Of a stretch of DNA of 64,000 bases, positions 1-11,496 are shown piece by piece (position 1 is the stretch's first letter; the number at the start of each line of letters is the position of its first letter). The DNA comes from Patiria pectinifera (taxonomy: Eukaryota; Echinodermata; Asteroidea; Valvatida; Asterinidae), in the NCBI GenBank assembly GCA_029964075.1, contig CM057138.1:5078932-5142931 (forward strand), given 5' to 3'. The position numbers and the translations under genes were made by a program. Under the pieces are notes generated by a model, which had not been told where the DNA came from, searched no databases, and saw nothing but the letters and a program-made list of their open reading frames with translations.

Positions 1-92
1 GACGCGCACGCGTTGCTCGGCCGTGAGAGACGGGTAGTGGAAGACGAGTCGGTGCGGTCTCTATCTCTGTGAGTCGCGGACTATCGTGAGCA
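1..92 (+). other. 5' flank and 5' UTR of the MEGF9-like gene
   Basis: These bases lie directly upstream of the first ATG at 93 and hold no recognisable coding sequence. They are CG-rich relative to the introns (several CG dinucleotides in the first 60 bases), as expected for a 5' UTR or promoter edge. The transcription start cannot be placed, and the promoter probably lies beyond the window edge. Confidence 0.5.
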
Positions 93-3000
93 ATGAACTC
101 GCCATTGGGATTCATAATTGCTGGTACCGCAATTGTGGTCTGTTTTCAATGGACATATGTCGGTGCTTCCGTTTCGAGTGGTGTGGTGAATATTACGGTG
201 ACAAACACATCAGGTAGGTTAATTTGTCGGCAAAAAATGCCTTTGAGTTTGAAACGTTTTTGGCAATATGGCGACAAAATGGCTGACGTGCTGCCAAATT
301 ATCTGTCAATTGTCATTTCTGAATAAATGTAGGGCCTATGATGAGGTGCCAATTTTCAACTGTCTTTGTTTTACAGTAATACTACTTACTAGAGAGAAAG
401 GGGGAGATATGAATTTGTAATGTAAGCAGAATGTTTAGCATGTTTGGTTCTGTTATTTCAACATAGGCCCCTATTCAAGTTTCATTTTCCGGAATGAGTC
501 AGTGACAGTGATTGAGTGAATGATAATAATTCAGATAAATTGTCAGATTTTTTTAATACTTAGGCTACAAATATGTACTATGTAGGCTTACGACTGTACT
601 GGTACTAATATTATTTAATACTAATATTAGTACTAAACTTTGTTTATCATTGTTTATTGAAAATTAAATGGTAAAATATAGTCTATATTTTAAGATCATT
701 TTTTCCCCCGCATTATTCACTGGCTTTATTTTAACAAAGTGGCTATCGTTACCGCAGCCACAACACGATTTCTACTGCTATTGTTTAGGCATTGCAAAAA
801 CACCGTTGTGAATCTGACGTTATCACACTTATAACTACCCATTCAACCAGGGCACTTCAGTAGCTCGATTGGTTATAATGTTTGACTAGTACTGTGGCGA
901 AGGTTCCGAGATCGAATACGCACTGTGCAATTTTAAATTTTGTTATTTCATTTTTAGGCCAAAAAAACACCACTCGGTCTCTGGTCAGCGCGCGCGTCGA
1001 TTTTAATCATGCGCGTCAACCTTTTTTTTTCTTTCAAATTAACACAGAAGCTACAACAGCGCCCTCTATTGCCGCACCTCCTCAAATTTTTGTACCAAGG
1101 AGCACCAAAATTGAAAAGAGATTTGATAAAGGCAACCAAAAAGGGATTAGGGGCATTATTATGGAGGACACCATGTACCCATAATGAGGACACAAAAAAA
1201 AAAAAAAATTATACCCACCTTGTCCTGTACAATTCAAAAAAAAAAAAAACAAAAGCTCGGCCGCATCAATTCCCCGACCGACCGGTGACTGACCCAGAGA
1301 CCGACTATTTTTTTCCTTATAGTTCATTGTTATTTATTCTTTTTATTCATTTTTTATTTTATCATTAATCAGTGGCTTTGGTGGACTGGAAACCACATTC
1401 TTTCCACAAAATTGTGTCCAAAGGAGCGTTTTTTTTTAACCCTTTTTACATAGTCACAATTGTGTTGGAACCAAATAAAGATAATATTAATTACTAATGT
1501 GCAAGATATGCAAATGGTTGAATAAAAAAAAAAAGGATGCGGGTGGGGGAAAAAGGAAGCGGGCCAGGCAAGGGCGAAACTCTAGTTTATTTTTTTACTT
1601 GGCCTAAGAGTAATTTTAGTTTTTTTTAATTGAAAAAAAAATGCTGACTGTAAATTTTGGGAACTATCGGGAAATTCCCAAATATTTAATTGGCAAATCT
1701 TGTTAAAATGATATGAGGAAATGTTTATCAAACAAAAATGTGAAGCTAGAGAAAATTAGGTTAGCGCTAGACACTCCCAATCGTGATTTAACTTTTTTTT
1801 TAATCGTGACATGGTTATTCGGTCGTATTTCACTTTCAGATTGTGTATGCAATCCAGTAGGCTCCCTGAACACGACATGTGACAACACGACCGCTGACTG
1901 CCTCTGCAGAAACGGCTACGAAGGACCAAACTGCACCGACTGTCAAGATGGCTACTATCACCATAGCAACCGAAGCGCGGAATGCATTCCATGCCAGTGC
2001 GACGAGACGGGGTCCTTGAATAACAGCTGTGACAGGTATCAAAAACAGATATTATTAACCCTAACCGCCCTGAATCCTTCAAAATCCTCTTTGCCAAAGT
2101 GGAGGAATTTGGAGGATTGAGGTTACATGGCAAAAGTGCATTATTGATTTCGTAGAATGCACTTTGTCAAGGTCTTGGGCCAGACCTTGTGTAGTTTATG
2201 CTCTGCCGGGCACAAATTTTGGCCTAGATTATGCTTGAAATCCTCCGCACTGCTCCAGGATGTCACTGGCCAAGCCTCAACATATTGACGGTGATTGCTG
2301 GATGATTTTTCAGGATTGAGGCAGTGGTCACCCCTCCAAGGACCACATTCAAGAAAGAACGAATGATTTTGGAGGATTGAGGCTGTGTGCAGTTTGTATA
2401 GTACATGGAGGCAGTTGGAGGATTGTGCAGGATTGAGAATGCATCTTAGCAAAAATGCCTAGGGAGTTAGGGTTAATTACCGTTAACGACGAGAAACCAT
2501 CTAACTTTTTTCCCCTGTGTCTATACCGTGTAGCTGCTGAGTGTGATCGGTGGTAATGCGCTATTGCTCGATTGCGCTGCACTATCAGTCGATAATGCTG
2601 CCATCGGTCAATCACCTTTTCTTTCTAATTCTATGGCTCTGAATGATTACTTTTGAAAAAGAGAAGTGAAGTCTGAGATTTTTACAGGATGGACTGCATA
2701 GGCGTAGCCAGCAAGGGGGGAGGGGAGGGGGGGCCGGGGTAAGGGGCTATTTACCCCCCAATATTTTGTAAAGACTGCCTTTTTCCATTCCAGTGACCTT
2801 TTTTTTCACCAGCGTTTTAATTATCCCCAGTATTTTTAACTTTGCCCCTTTTTTTGAACGAGTGCCTTTTTTTCCTGAACAAATGCCCCTTTTCACCAAA
2901 AAGTCGTGGCCTTTTTGTGGCAGTGGTCGTAACGAGTGCCTTTTTAAAAAGGTTTGTGCATGTATCGCCCTGAAAAGCGCTGTATATTGTCCGTTAGTGT

Positions 3001-6000
3001 TTACAATCGTCTGTTTTGAACAGCGCCCCCATCTGAAAATAAACAGGCAATTTATTGACACTGACAGTATTGTTAGCAAAATATAACCCCTATTGCAAAT
3101 ACATTGCAACTTAATTTTAAAAAAGGGGAAAAAAAGAGGCGTGCTGGAAAAAAGGAAATTGGACGGGAAACCACTTAATTTGTTTATTTGGCCTAAAATG
3201 TCATTTTCGTAAAGACAAATTTTGTTTTGTTTTGACATGCACCCCTATGCATTTTAATTTCACCGTTCTTAATTTGCCTCTGTCTTTGATGAAATGCTTT
3301 GACGCTTATAACGGTCTGTGTCGACACCCGCATGCCCCAGGGTACAGAACTACCTTGTACCCAAGGTTAATTCTTCCTGTGTTGCACAAAGCAGTGGGAC
3401 GAAAATAATTGACAGATTTTGAGATCAATGAAAGGTGATGTTTCCAGGCAAGATGAGGTGATGTACGCTAAAGCACAGTCGATATCAGAATTTTCAATAA
3501 TCGATAAATCGGAAATCAAATATCGAGAATTTCGATATATCGATTATCCCAAGGAAAAGTTAAAAAATGGAAAGACGACTCCTTGATTTAAAAAAAAAAA
3601 TTTAAGTCCCATTTTTCCACGGCTTTCTCTGGAGCATATTGCTAAAACTTTTTAAAACAAATCTCAGAACTGAGAGTTTGTTCAGAACGGGCGGTTCTTG
3701 TGAGGTTTTACATTGGGGAAACAGTGAACTCCAGCGAATTGCCGCCGACTTTTATTTCATTATACAGCAAACGCCTCACACAAAGTAAAAGCACAAATGG
3801 GAGATATATTTTGAGGATAATCTGACGCATTTTTTGATATTTTCGATATCATTCATCAATACCGAAAATTTTGATATTTCGATATGATTCAAATATTGCT
3901 ATCGGCGATGTAGATATCAAAATAATGTCGAATAATCCAGTAATATCGATGGTGCTTAATGTACGCTATGGAGTCCATTACATTGTCTTGAACTTCTGTA
4001 GTACAGTCAAATGAAAATCATGCATAGTTTTGAGTCATGTGCATGTACATGTGCACATTGCAAAGTTACTAAAAATTGTGCATTCAAGGAAGTGCCATAT
4101 ATGCAAAAACTGATGTATCATCAGTTCCGTTTCTGTATTGCTCATACTACCGTACATAGTTCCTCAGTTACCTCAGTACACATACCGGTACGTGCATTGT
4201 TATTCAGTTCTATAAATTAAACACACGTCAAGGTCTATCATGCTCTTGTGATTTTGGTCATCATTTTTAATACATTCAAATGCCAGTTAGGCCAAATTAA
4301 AAAAAAAAAATCAGTTTCTCAGCCGTTTTCTTTTAAAAAAAGTGAAGGAGGTGGTTCCCCCTTCTCCCCCCCCCCCAAGATGGCGGATGGTTCCTTCCAT
4401 TTTCTTGACTCTTTTGCTGATACAAAATTGTGTCCAAAGGAGCTGTTACCCTTTCTACATAACTACAATTTTGCTGGAAACAAATTAAAAGACAATTTTT
4501 TATATTTTTTTGTTTACTTGGTCTAATAAAAAGTTAATACGTATACAAACATTGTATTTGTACACATTCAGGTGCCTGCTGGACACTTCAATTAATTAAA
4601 CATAAAAGGCAAAATGCAAATTTAAACTGCTGTGTATCATCGCTACAGTTTTTGTATTGCTCATAATGCATACCAGCTTGGTAGTTCCTCAATTACATCA
4701 GTACATGTACCGGTACGTGTCTACGGGTCAATATTCCACCGGGTTGGGGAACAATGTGTGACATTATGACCATATTAAGAAAAGCATGAATGCCTTGCTA
4801 GCAGTTGCTCTACATAATATTTGTTGTTGGGTGTTTCACTACTGCAGAAAGTTTGAAATCATTCCAATGCACTTTGCCAAAAATATGAGCAAAAAATTTC
4901 ATTTTGGACGTAACATTGACACAGTGTCATTGTTTCTATACAATTCCACAGCATCTACAACTTAAATGACATATTTTGCTTCTCCAGAATGATTTCATTG
5001 ATTTTACGCTGAAATGGTGTGTTAAGAGGGGCGAGGTTTTGGGGGAAGGGTGGGGGTGGGGAACTGCTGATGCAGTGTGCATTGATATAAAGACACCATA
5101 CCACCAAGACAGTTTTCTCCCCATTATAGTCATTTCCTTCAGGATGTGTGGCATTTCCCCCCAGTTCCGTTTTGGGGCACACCCCTCTTTTTAAAGCACA
5201 ACGCTTGCTGTCCAATTCCTTAAGCCATAATATTGACACTATACTAAAAAAAGTTCAAGTATCAGCATGTACTATTATGAGAGGAAGACTGAAAATTGTT
5301 TGTAAGTTAACATCTGTTGGGGGATGGGTTAGGGTTGACAACCACTTCCTGGCATTTGAGGTTCTTTGTTTTTGTTTTGTTACATTTTACATGTATTTTC
5401 CACTAATTTCAGCATTTGCACATTTGAGGGGTTTCCCCTAATACTATGATGTAAACGATTTTTGGGAGGGATATGACATTGACTGACTTCGATTGGTGTG
5501 GTAAAACTTTCCCCAAATTAAGGCATAGCCGAGGGAAATGGAAGGAAACATTTCATATCTGGCCATCACTCATTTTCCCCTTCATACAGTGACCTACCGG
5601 TATCAGCAATCAGAAAGTGATTTTTATGTCCTAAAAAGTCAAATTTAGCATAGAAAATATTGAAGTATTTAATTGAAGCAGCTTACAATAACCATCTCTG
5701 CCCTCACATGTACCCATTTATACTCCTGGGTGGAGAGAAGCAATGGGTGACAAAGTGCCTTGCCCAAGGGCACACACACCATAACCGCAGGACTCGAAAC
5801 CAACAACCTGCAGAATTACCAGATCACAAATTCAGTGCTCCAGACCACGAAACTACGGGCAGGGCTCCATTTTTTCCACAACAAAGAATTGCAACCTCTA
5901 GTAATAACCATTCCTCCATGTAATAACTAAGCGGAGATCCTTCAAAGAGTTCCCAGGAAATTTAGGCTTACTAGGTTATGGAGATCCCCATATGGAGATC

Positions 6001-9000
6001 AAAACTCAGAGGAAACGTGTCCCATATAGATAAAAATAACCTGATTTCTTACTAAAATCTCAGAGGATGGAGGACATTAAGGGGTTAACACACACCCCCC
6101 CCCCCCCACCCACCCAACTACTACCCTGGATACTTTTCCCCCGTTGAGTGTATAATCCATCACCACCTAGTACCTGTGTACATTCACCCCTAAATAGGCA
6201 ATGGACCGTTCCAGATTGTTTTTGCCATAAGCCCTACCCACATTTGGTTTGGTGTACATGTCTCACTTGCGACTATACCCTTATTGTCACCTGACAAAAA
6301 GTCGTGACCGAATTGCAAACATGCTGAGAGAGTATATTGAGAAAGATGCAGCCAGGACATGGGTGTGGCTAGAGGAGGGATGGGGCTGAGGGTCTCAAAG
6401 TGTTTTACTCCCAACTCTCCTATTAATTAATTGGGTTTTTTGGGGGGGGGGCAAAATTGTCCTCCTAAAACACAGTGTGCCCATGAGCAAAATGTCCTGA
6501 TAAATAGCGCCATCTATTGTCTGATAGTGTCCAAGATCATCCACAGTGTTCAGCGGTACCCGTACTTCCCTCCCCCTTCCCGTGTATATTTTGTGACCAA
6601 CAGAGTGACCAGAAATTTATTTTTATTACGGGCTACCTTCCAGCACGGATGGCCTGTAGGCAAATTCTCACCACTCCCCCATTCAAATGGGTCTGGGGAC
6701 GCACACCTATCGGTACTACTAAGAATGTTTCAGTTTATGGCTCAGCTTTTTCATCTGTTGTTTCTGTCTCTTTTCTTTCAGATATGCCACATGTTCATGT
6801 AAGCCAGGCGTAGGGGGAAAACAATGCAACCAGTGCCTCAGTGGACACTACGAACTTTCACCAACCGGATGCAAACAGTGCACTTGTGACAAAGTAGCCA
6901 GTGTGTGCCTTGACCAATCAAAATGTATGTATGAGCCTTAACCAATGACCTTGCGTGACCTTTGACGTCAAAATCAGCTCTCCCATTGTCTGTCGTTTTT
7001 CCTGGCATTCAGAAAACAATAGGCTCAGATCTTATGACATCAAAGTACTGGGTCACTAACTGACTGACTGACACGCCAAGTATAAATAATGCCCAAATCT
7101 GGAGGGGAAAAAAATGATGTCAGCAGCGATCCAAGCCGCTCTGTAAATTAGGGAAAACCTGAAAAATGAGTTTCCATTTTTCCAGTCAGGGAAAAATCAG
7201 GATATTGAATGGAAAACACCAACCAACTCCCCCCCCCCCAAAAAAAAATAAAAAAAAATAGGGAAACCTTAGGGAATTTGACAGTGACCCAGAAGGCAAA
7301 GGTTTTCGTCAGTTTGGCGTGTGAGCGTCTTGTGCCATGTATCCAAGTTGTGTCCATTGACTGACTGGCTATGGTGGCTAAATTATTTGTGTTTATGCAG
7401 TGTGAATATTACCCAGCTCTCCAGACATTAACAATTGGCTGTGCTTCACCACCACTTGACATCCCAGCTACCTGGTTAAAGTGAAAATATTCTCATGGAA
7501 TTTTGGAAATTTCTCAGAGAATATCAGGGAAAACTCCGGGACTTTTGTTCTCATGAAGTGCTGTGAACCCTGGCCAAACTTTTGTTCCAGCTGAACTAAG
7601 ACCAATGAGGCAATCCTTATCGTATAATTGCATATTTTAGGAGTATTAACCCTCTTGCTATTTAAACAGTCACAGGCATTCAAAATGTCCATCCCCTTCC
7701 CTGCTATACTTTTAACACAGGCTAGTCACCAGCAGTCAGATCATGTCAAACAAGCACTGTGACTAGTCAAACTCAGTCAACAGACCATGAACAGACAAAG
7801 CAGGCAAGTTGGGGGCACAGCTGGCTTATCAATCACCCACAGTCAAAGCAAAGCTGTATCAAGTTACATAAATAGTCCCAGCCAGTCAATCCTGCTTTAT
7901 GTAGGCTGGGAATTCCTAACACTTGAAAACAGTCACTTGACTGATTTTTACTGAAAGGACTACTTTGCACAGAATGTATGTTTGTATCTAGAGAGTTAAA
8001 CTTTACTTTATTCAAAGTTGTTACGATTGAGGACAATTTTTGCCTCTTCTTTTCTCCTGTGCAGTCCGTTCTTCCAGCCATCCGTCCATGTGCCACTACT
8101 GCCTTCTAAACGAAACCTGGGTCAACCAGTGCAAAAAGCCGACCTGTCTGCCCAGTGAGTATTTGACGCCGGACAGCATCTGCACGCCCTGCCAGTGCGG
8201 CCAATCACAGGGGACCGTACCCGGGACGCGACAGTGCGACCTGACGACCGGGAAATGCCCTGAATGTGAGGGCGAGTCCTGCTCAAAAGGAGGTGAGTTG
8301 AAATCATTTGGAAAAAAAAAGGTTTTAAGATGTGTTTTTGGTGTTTGACCATCTGTAAAGGTAGTGTACATGTATGTATAATACCGGTATTTTGCAAATT
8401 ATTGTTGTAATTTGATGGAGTGGACTGATATCAGGGCTAGTAATGTAATTTGAAAGTCGAACAAAGAAATTGACTGGAGCGGGATTTGAACCTGTAACCT
8501 CTGGATTGGCGTTCCGGTGCTCTACCAACTGAGCGATCCAGCCCTACATGTATGTTGGTGGTTCACCATTTTGTCAGTGTCTTTGTTCAAGGGGCACTAG
8601 GCAGAAGCCATAAAGCCATGTAGCCAGGAATCACACTCAAAGTCCCGATGCTAGCAACATTAGCAATGCTGCAAACCTGGGAAATAGGAAACGGGGGACC
8701 ATTTAGAGAGGAATACGGATTTTTGTGAAAAGAAATAGACTCAAATAACACACTTCGTTCCACTGACCTGTTCAATGTTGTGTGTCCATTTGTGCTGGAA
8801 AAACACATAAAAAACGCTGTTGGTTTCAACCGTACCTGTGTGCTGACTGTGTCTTAGGAAAAAACTTCTATTTATCTTGCAAACCTATATGCATTAAGTC
8901 AAAAGCTGGTTTGCGCTCGTTTATAAATGTAGCGTTTTTTTCACAGTGATGGTTCGATCTGAACCATCGTTACTTGTGATATGAAATTCCTCTTTCTTGA

Positions 9001-9389
9001 GAATGACAGTGTTCCAGATGCTATGATTTCGCTAAGATTTTTAAATTTTATTATCACATCTAGGTAATTCCCAGTATCGGGTCTACATCATCGTGAGCGG
9101 TGCCGCAGCTGGTGTCGTCGTAATCGTCCTCGCGATTCTTCTCACCGTCTATTGCCGACGGCGGTGTCGCAGACAAGCCAACAGGCCGCGATTACCTCTC
9201 TGGACCATTGAGCTGCGACAGGACGAAGACAGGGACGAGTTCGACGCAACGCAGGAACTAGCGTTCGACGATTTGGATGTTATGTACCTCGACGATTCCT
9301 ATCTCATGGAACCCACCCCAGAATACTTCAATGAATCCACCGATAACCTCAACGGCAGGGCCGGCTACCACACGCTGAGTAGTGGTTAA
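93..9389 (+). CDS. MEGF9: MEGF9-like type I membrane protein with laminin-type EGF modules (5 exons, 337 aa)
   Basis: Exons 93-213, 1840-2035, 6782-6924, 8065-8292 and 9064-9389 all have GT-AG borders and join in one frame (intron phases 1, 2, 1, 1) to 1014 nt including the TAA stop. Residues 1-25 form a signal peptide. Residues 41-228 are cysteine-rich laminin-EGF modules (for example [16 protein letters not shown] and [14 protein letters not shown]); the third is divergent. A transmembrane helix lies at about 236-260, followed by basic CRRRCRR and a 75-residue acidic tail. Established: vertebrate MEGF9 has the same order, and its tail also begins with a WTIEL motif right after the membrane, here [17 protein letters not shown], which is the strongest argument for orthology. 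It is about half as long as human MEGF9, lacking the Pro/Ser/Thr-rich N-terminal stretch and some EGF modules. The ligand is unknown. Extra exons inside the long introns cannot be excluded. Confidence 0.85.
957..1045. repeat. Decayed copy of the GTCTCTGG/CGCGCGCGTCG fold-back family
   Basis: A run of A residues after GGCC, then GGTCTCTGGTCAGCGCGCGC and a second CATGCGCGTC block, match the ends of the better copies at 42715-43085 and 44957-45455. Only one end is recognisable here. It lies in MEGF9 intron 1 (214-1839), which otherwise holds A/T-rich low-complexity DNA. Confidence 0.5.
1415..1500. repeat. Dispersed repeat, second copy at 4424-4530
   Basis: The segment containing AAATTGTGTCCAAAGGAGC, followed by CCCTTT, a CATA...CACAATT block and AACAAAT-like sequence, recurs in the same orientation at 4424-4530 in MEGF9 intron 2. 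No coding potential is visible, and the class is unknown. Confidence 0.5.
2059..2472. mobile_element. TTAA-flanked MITE with CCCTAAC ends (piggyBac type), copy 1
   Basis: A 414-bp element sits between TTAA at 2055-2058 and TTAA at 2473-2476. The left end starts CCCTAACC, and the right end is the inverse of CCCTAACTCCCTAGGC. The interior is built from short variants of AATCCTNCAAAATCCTCC on one strand and GGAGGATTGAGG on the other, with no transposase. The right end is nearly identical to the inverse of the left end of the copy at 11951-12355. It begins only 23 bp after the exon 2 donor of the MEGF9-like gene. Confidence 0.8.
2697..3250. repeat. Interspersed repeat bounded by TGCATAGG / CCTATGCA
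   Basis: The block starts at TGCATAGGCGTAGCCAGC followed by a G-rich run and ends at CACCCCTATGCA, so the outer 8 bases are inverted. The interior is a series of CCTTTTT tracts. The long open frame on the minus strand here is lysine-rich low complexity and was not called as a gene. Confidence 0.45.
3470..3960. repeat. ATCGAT/GATATC-rich region in MEGF9 intron 2
   Basis: Two clusters (3478-3550 and 3834-3952) are dense in TCGATA, GATATC and ATCGAT steps, separated by about 280 bp of non-repetitive sequence. It resembles the ends of a decayed fold-back element. No coding sequence is seen. Confidence 0.35.
4100..4720. repeat. Direct repeat pair (4100-4200 and 4610-4720)
   Basis: Both segments contain TGTATTGCTCATA, then TAGTTCCTCA and CAGTACA followed by ACCGGTACGTG, in the same order and spacing. 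They are diverged copies of about 100 bp in MEGF9 intron 2. Confidence 0.5.
5690..5850 (-). mobile_element. tRNA-headed SINE fragment, central-domain family
   Basis: The TACCCATTTATACTCCTGGG block with TGGAGAGAAGCAA and TGCCCAAGGGCACA is the shared central block of the SINE copies at 13821-14095, 22918-23352 and 28541-28700. Decayed tRNA-like sequence follows (ACTCGAAACCAACAACC). The orientation is minus by comparison with those copies. Confidence 0.6.
7717..8000. repeat. Dispersed 280-bp repeat (paralogue at 14748-15034)
   Basis: From CTAGTCACCAGCAGTCAGAT to TTTGCACAGAATGTATGTTT the sequence matches 14748-15034 along its whole length with scattered substitutions. Each copy lies within 0.5 kb of one of the two 72-nt tRNA-like sequences (8472-8543, 14392-14463), in opposite order. 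This suggests the repeat and the tRNA-like unit belong to one larger dispersed element. It sits in MEGF9 intron 3 (6925-8064). Confidence 0.65.
8472..8543 (-). repeat. 72-nt tRNA-like sequence (SINE head or tRNA pseudogene)
   Basis: Read on the minus strand this folds as a tRNA. The acceptor stem is GGCTGGA/TCCAGTC, the D arm with A box is GCTCAGTTGGTAGAGC, and the B box is GGTTCAAATCC. The anticodon loop would be ACGCCAA, with C instead of U at position 33 and one mismatch in the anticodon stem. It is therefore more likely a tRNA-derived repeat than a working gene. A second copy is at 14392-14463. It lies in MEGF9 intron 4. Confidence 0.6.
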
Positions 9390-9524
9390 GTTTACAGACT
9401 TTTTCCCTCCAAATTTTATTCTTTTTGTGGTACAGGAGCAGAGGGTTCCTTTAGAAGGACCATGTGCTTTAAGTTATGGAGAAGAGATCATGAGGAAGTT
9501 GCCAGAGTGGTAATCAGGGCATCA

Positions 9525-9960
9525 CAAGGCAATCACATGTCCATCACTAGTCAGCACATGTCTATCACATGTCCATCACTAGTCAGCACATGTCAATCAC
9601 ATGTCCATCACTAGTCAGCACATGTCTATCACATGTCCATCACTAGTCAGCACATGTCAATCACATGTCCATCACTAGTCAGCACATGTCTATCACATGT
9701 CCATCACTAGTCAGCACATGTCTATCACATGTCCATCACTAGTCAGCACATGTCAATCACTAGTCAGCACATGTCCATCACATGTCTTTTATCATGTGTC
9801 CAGTAAATTTATCACGTCAATCACTAGTGTCTATCACGTGTCTATCACAAATCATCACATGTCAAACACAAGTCGAACACAAGTCAATCACGCGTCTATC
9901 ACATGTCAATCACAAGTTAATCACATCAATTCACAACTCAACCAGTCTATAGTCAAGTTT
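9525..9960. repeat. Minisatellite, CACATGTC/CACTAGTC variants of an 11-bp unit
   Basis: About 435 bp of units such as ATCACATGTCC, ATCACTAGTCA and ATCACAAGTCA, each about 11 bp, arranged in a higher-order repeat of about 32 bp (three basic units) in the first half. It lies in the presumed 3' UTR or just downstream of the MEGF9-like stop at 9389. Related arrays are at 29160, 31075 and 62440. Confidence 0.85.
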
Positions 9961-10059
9961 CAAACTTTTTTCAAATGAAATGGCACAAAGTTATTCTCTT
10001 GTTTTTGTGCATCCCCCGTTTTTTGACCTTGTGACTCAACTAATTCACGACTTGTGATT

Positions 10060-10154
10060 TGACTGAAAACCCAATACACATGTCGGCCTGCTCAGGATTC
10101 GAATCTGGGTCACAGAGGTGGAAGGCGTGGAGTGTACCGCTGCGCCAACCTGAT
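10060..10154 (-). mobile_element. tRNA-headed SINE, CAGGTTGGCGCAGCGGTA family
   Basis: On the minus strand: A box in GGTTGGCGCAGCGGTA, then a CGCCTTCCACC block, GTGACCC and the B box GATTCGAATCC. The same head occurs at 27765-27950 and 51150-51330 (minus) and at 39470-39680 (plus). Confidence 0.7.
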
Positions 10155-11164
10155 TTATTGTCCCAATTTTTTTTTTTTTCATCAGAGGCTGGACCTCAAA
10201 AATACAAACCGAAAAATTCCATCTTTGCAAATCTTTCATAAAACATACATTCTCTGATTCTCAGCAAATTTCCATTCCGATATTTCATTGTATGGAAGAC
10301 TTCTCACGTACGTTTGAATTCTGGGTCACTTCCAAAACTTTTATGCAAATGAGTAGCTAATATGCAAATCCGTGTATTTTCCCATGGTCGCACCAAATTG
10401 TTTTTTTTTAAATATATTTTAATAAGGAAAATGAAAATTATTTGTTCCATTTTAAGTGCATTAATACTTGCCTCTGCAGAGATTACATATGGAGTGTTAT
10501 TTGATCAAATGTTTGTCCAATTTTATTAAAGGCTGTGTTAGTTGTGAACAAATGCAGCCTTTTAAAAACGTCAGCTGTATGAGATGTTTATATATTATTG
10601 TTACATGTATGCACGTTTGTGTAAAAAAAAATGTTTCGCTGTAAGCTGTGTGAAATTGTCTGTTTACCAATGAAGAATAATGCTTGCCTTTTCTCAGCCA
10701 TGTGTTCGTAGAAAAATGTTGCAGGGCACCGGTCAGAAGACAGTAGATGTGTAGTTACGGTACATGTGCAATTTGAGCACAGCTGGTCAGAGCTGGTTAC
10801 TGTGCATAGAGCTACCGGTATATTAAATTACTAGAGCGCTAACTCGATGTACAAAGTGCACAAACCTATGGAAAACTCGAAATTTTGTACGGCTTTTGTA
10901 CGGCTATTTGCATATGTGCGTTTGTATTCCATACCGGTGCGTCATCGAAGCCGATACGCCCAAAACCGAAACGCGCAGTCAGCAAATGAGTGTTTCATTT
11001 TGCTCTACCCAAACAGCGCAACGTGCGCGCGTCCCTCCGCTGCAGATGCTTTTCGCCGTGACGTTTTTTGAATCGTCATGACGCGCTGAAGTTGTTTGCG
11101 TAAGTACTTGCGCGTTGCATTTAGAGTACACTTTTAAAATTCAATCCATCTATTTTGATTGTGT

Positions 11165-11220
11165 AGACATTTTGAATTCATGTGCGTGTCTACAAACACG
11201 CACATGAATTCAAAATGTCT
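11165..11220. other. Perfect 24-bp inverted repeat with 8-nt loop
   Basis: Positions 11165-11188 (AGACATTTTGAATTC...) are the exact reverse complement of 11197-11220, with TCTACAAA between them. No T tract or promoter signs follow. It lies in intergenic DNA. Confidence 0.85.
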
Positions 11221-11496
11221 GTGCCCAGAGCGGCTTCAAAACGTCTCCACACACAAGAATGAGGAGTTAACGCTCTAGGAAATTAAATATACCTCTATGT
11301 TACCGTGACACTTCTACGCATATTACTTACGTTATTAAGTTTGTGGCTTAATTCAGGGCTCAATTTCATGGCTGTGCTATAACCACAGAGTTCCGCGCTA
11401 ACGATCACCATTCCGTGCTAACAGCGCCAGCAGAAAAACTGGAAAGAATGTAGTATATCCAGACGCCACATCTTTGGTTGTGTACAAAGTCAATGC

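Noticed and set aside
2055..2476. TTAACCCTAAC / GTTAGGGTTAA strings looking like interstitial telomere repeats
   Set aside because: They are single CCCTAA units at the ends of TTAA-flanked elements, never tandem TTAGGG arrays.
2747..3238. 163-codon open frame on the minus strand
   Set aside because: Lysine-rich low complexity inside an interspersed repeat; no start context, splice logic or family resemblance.
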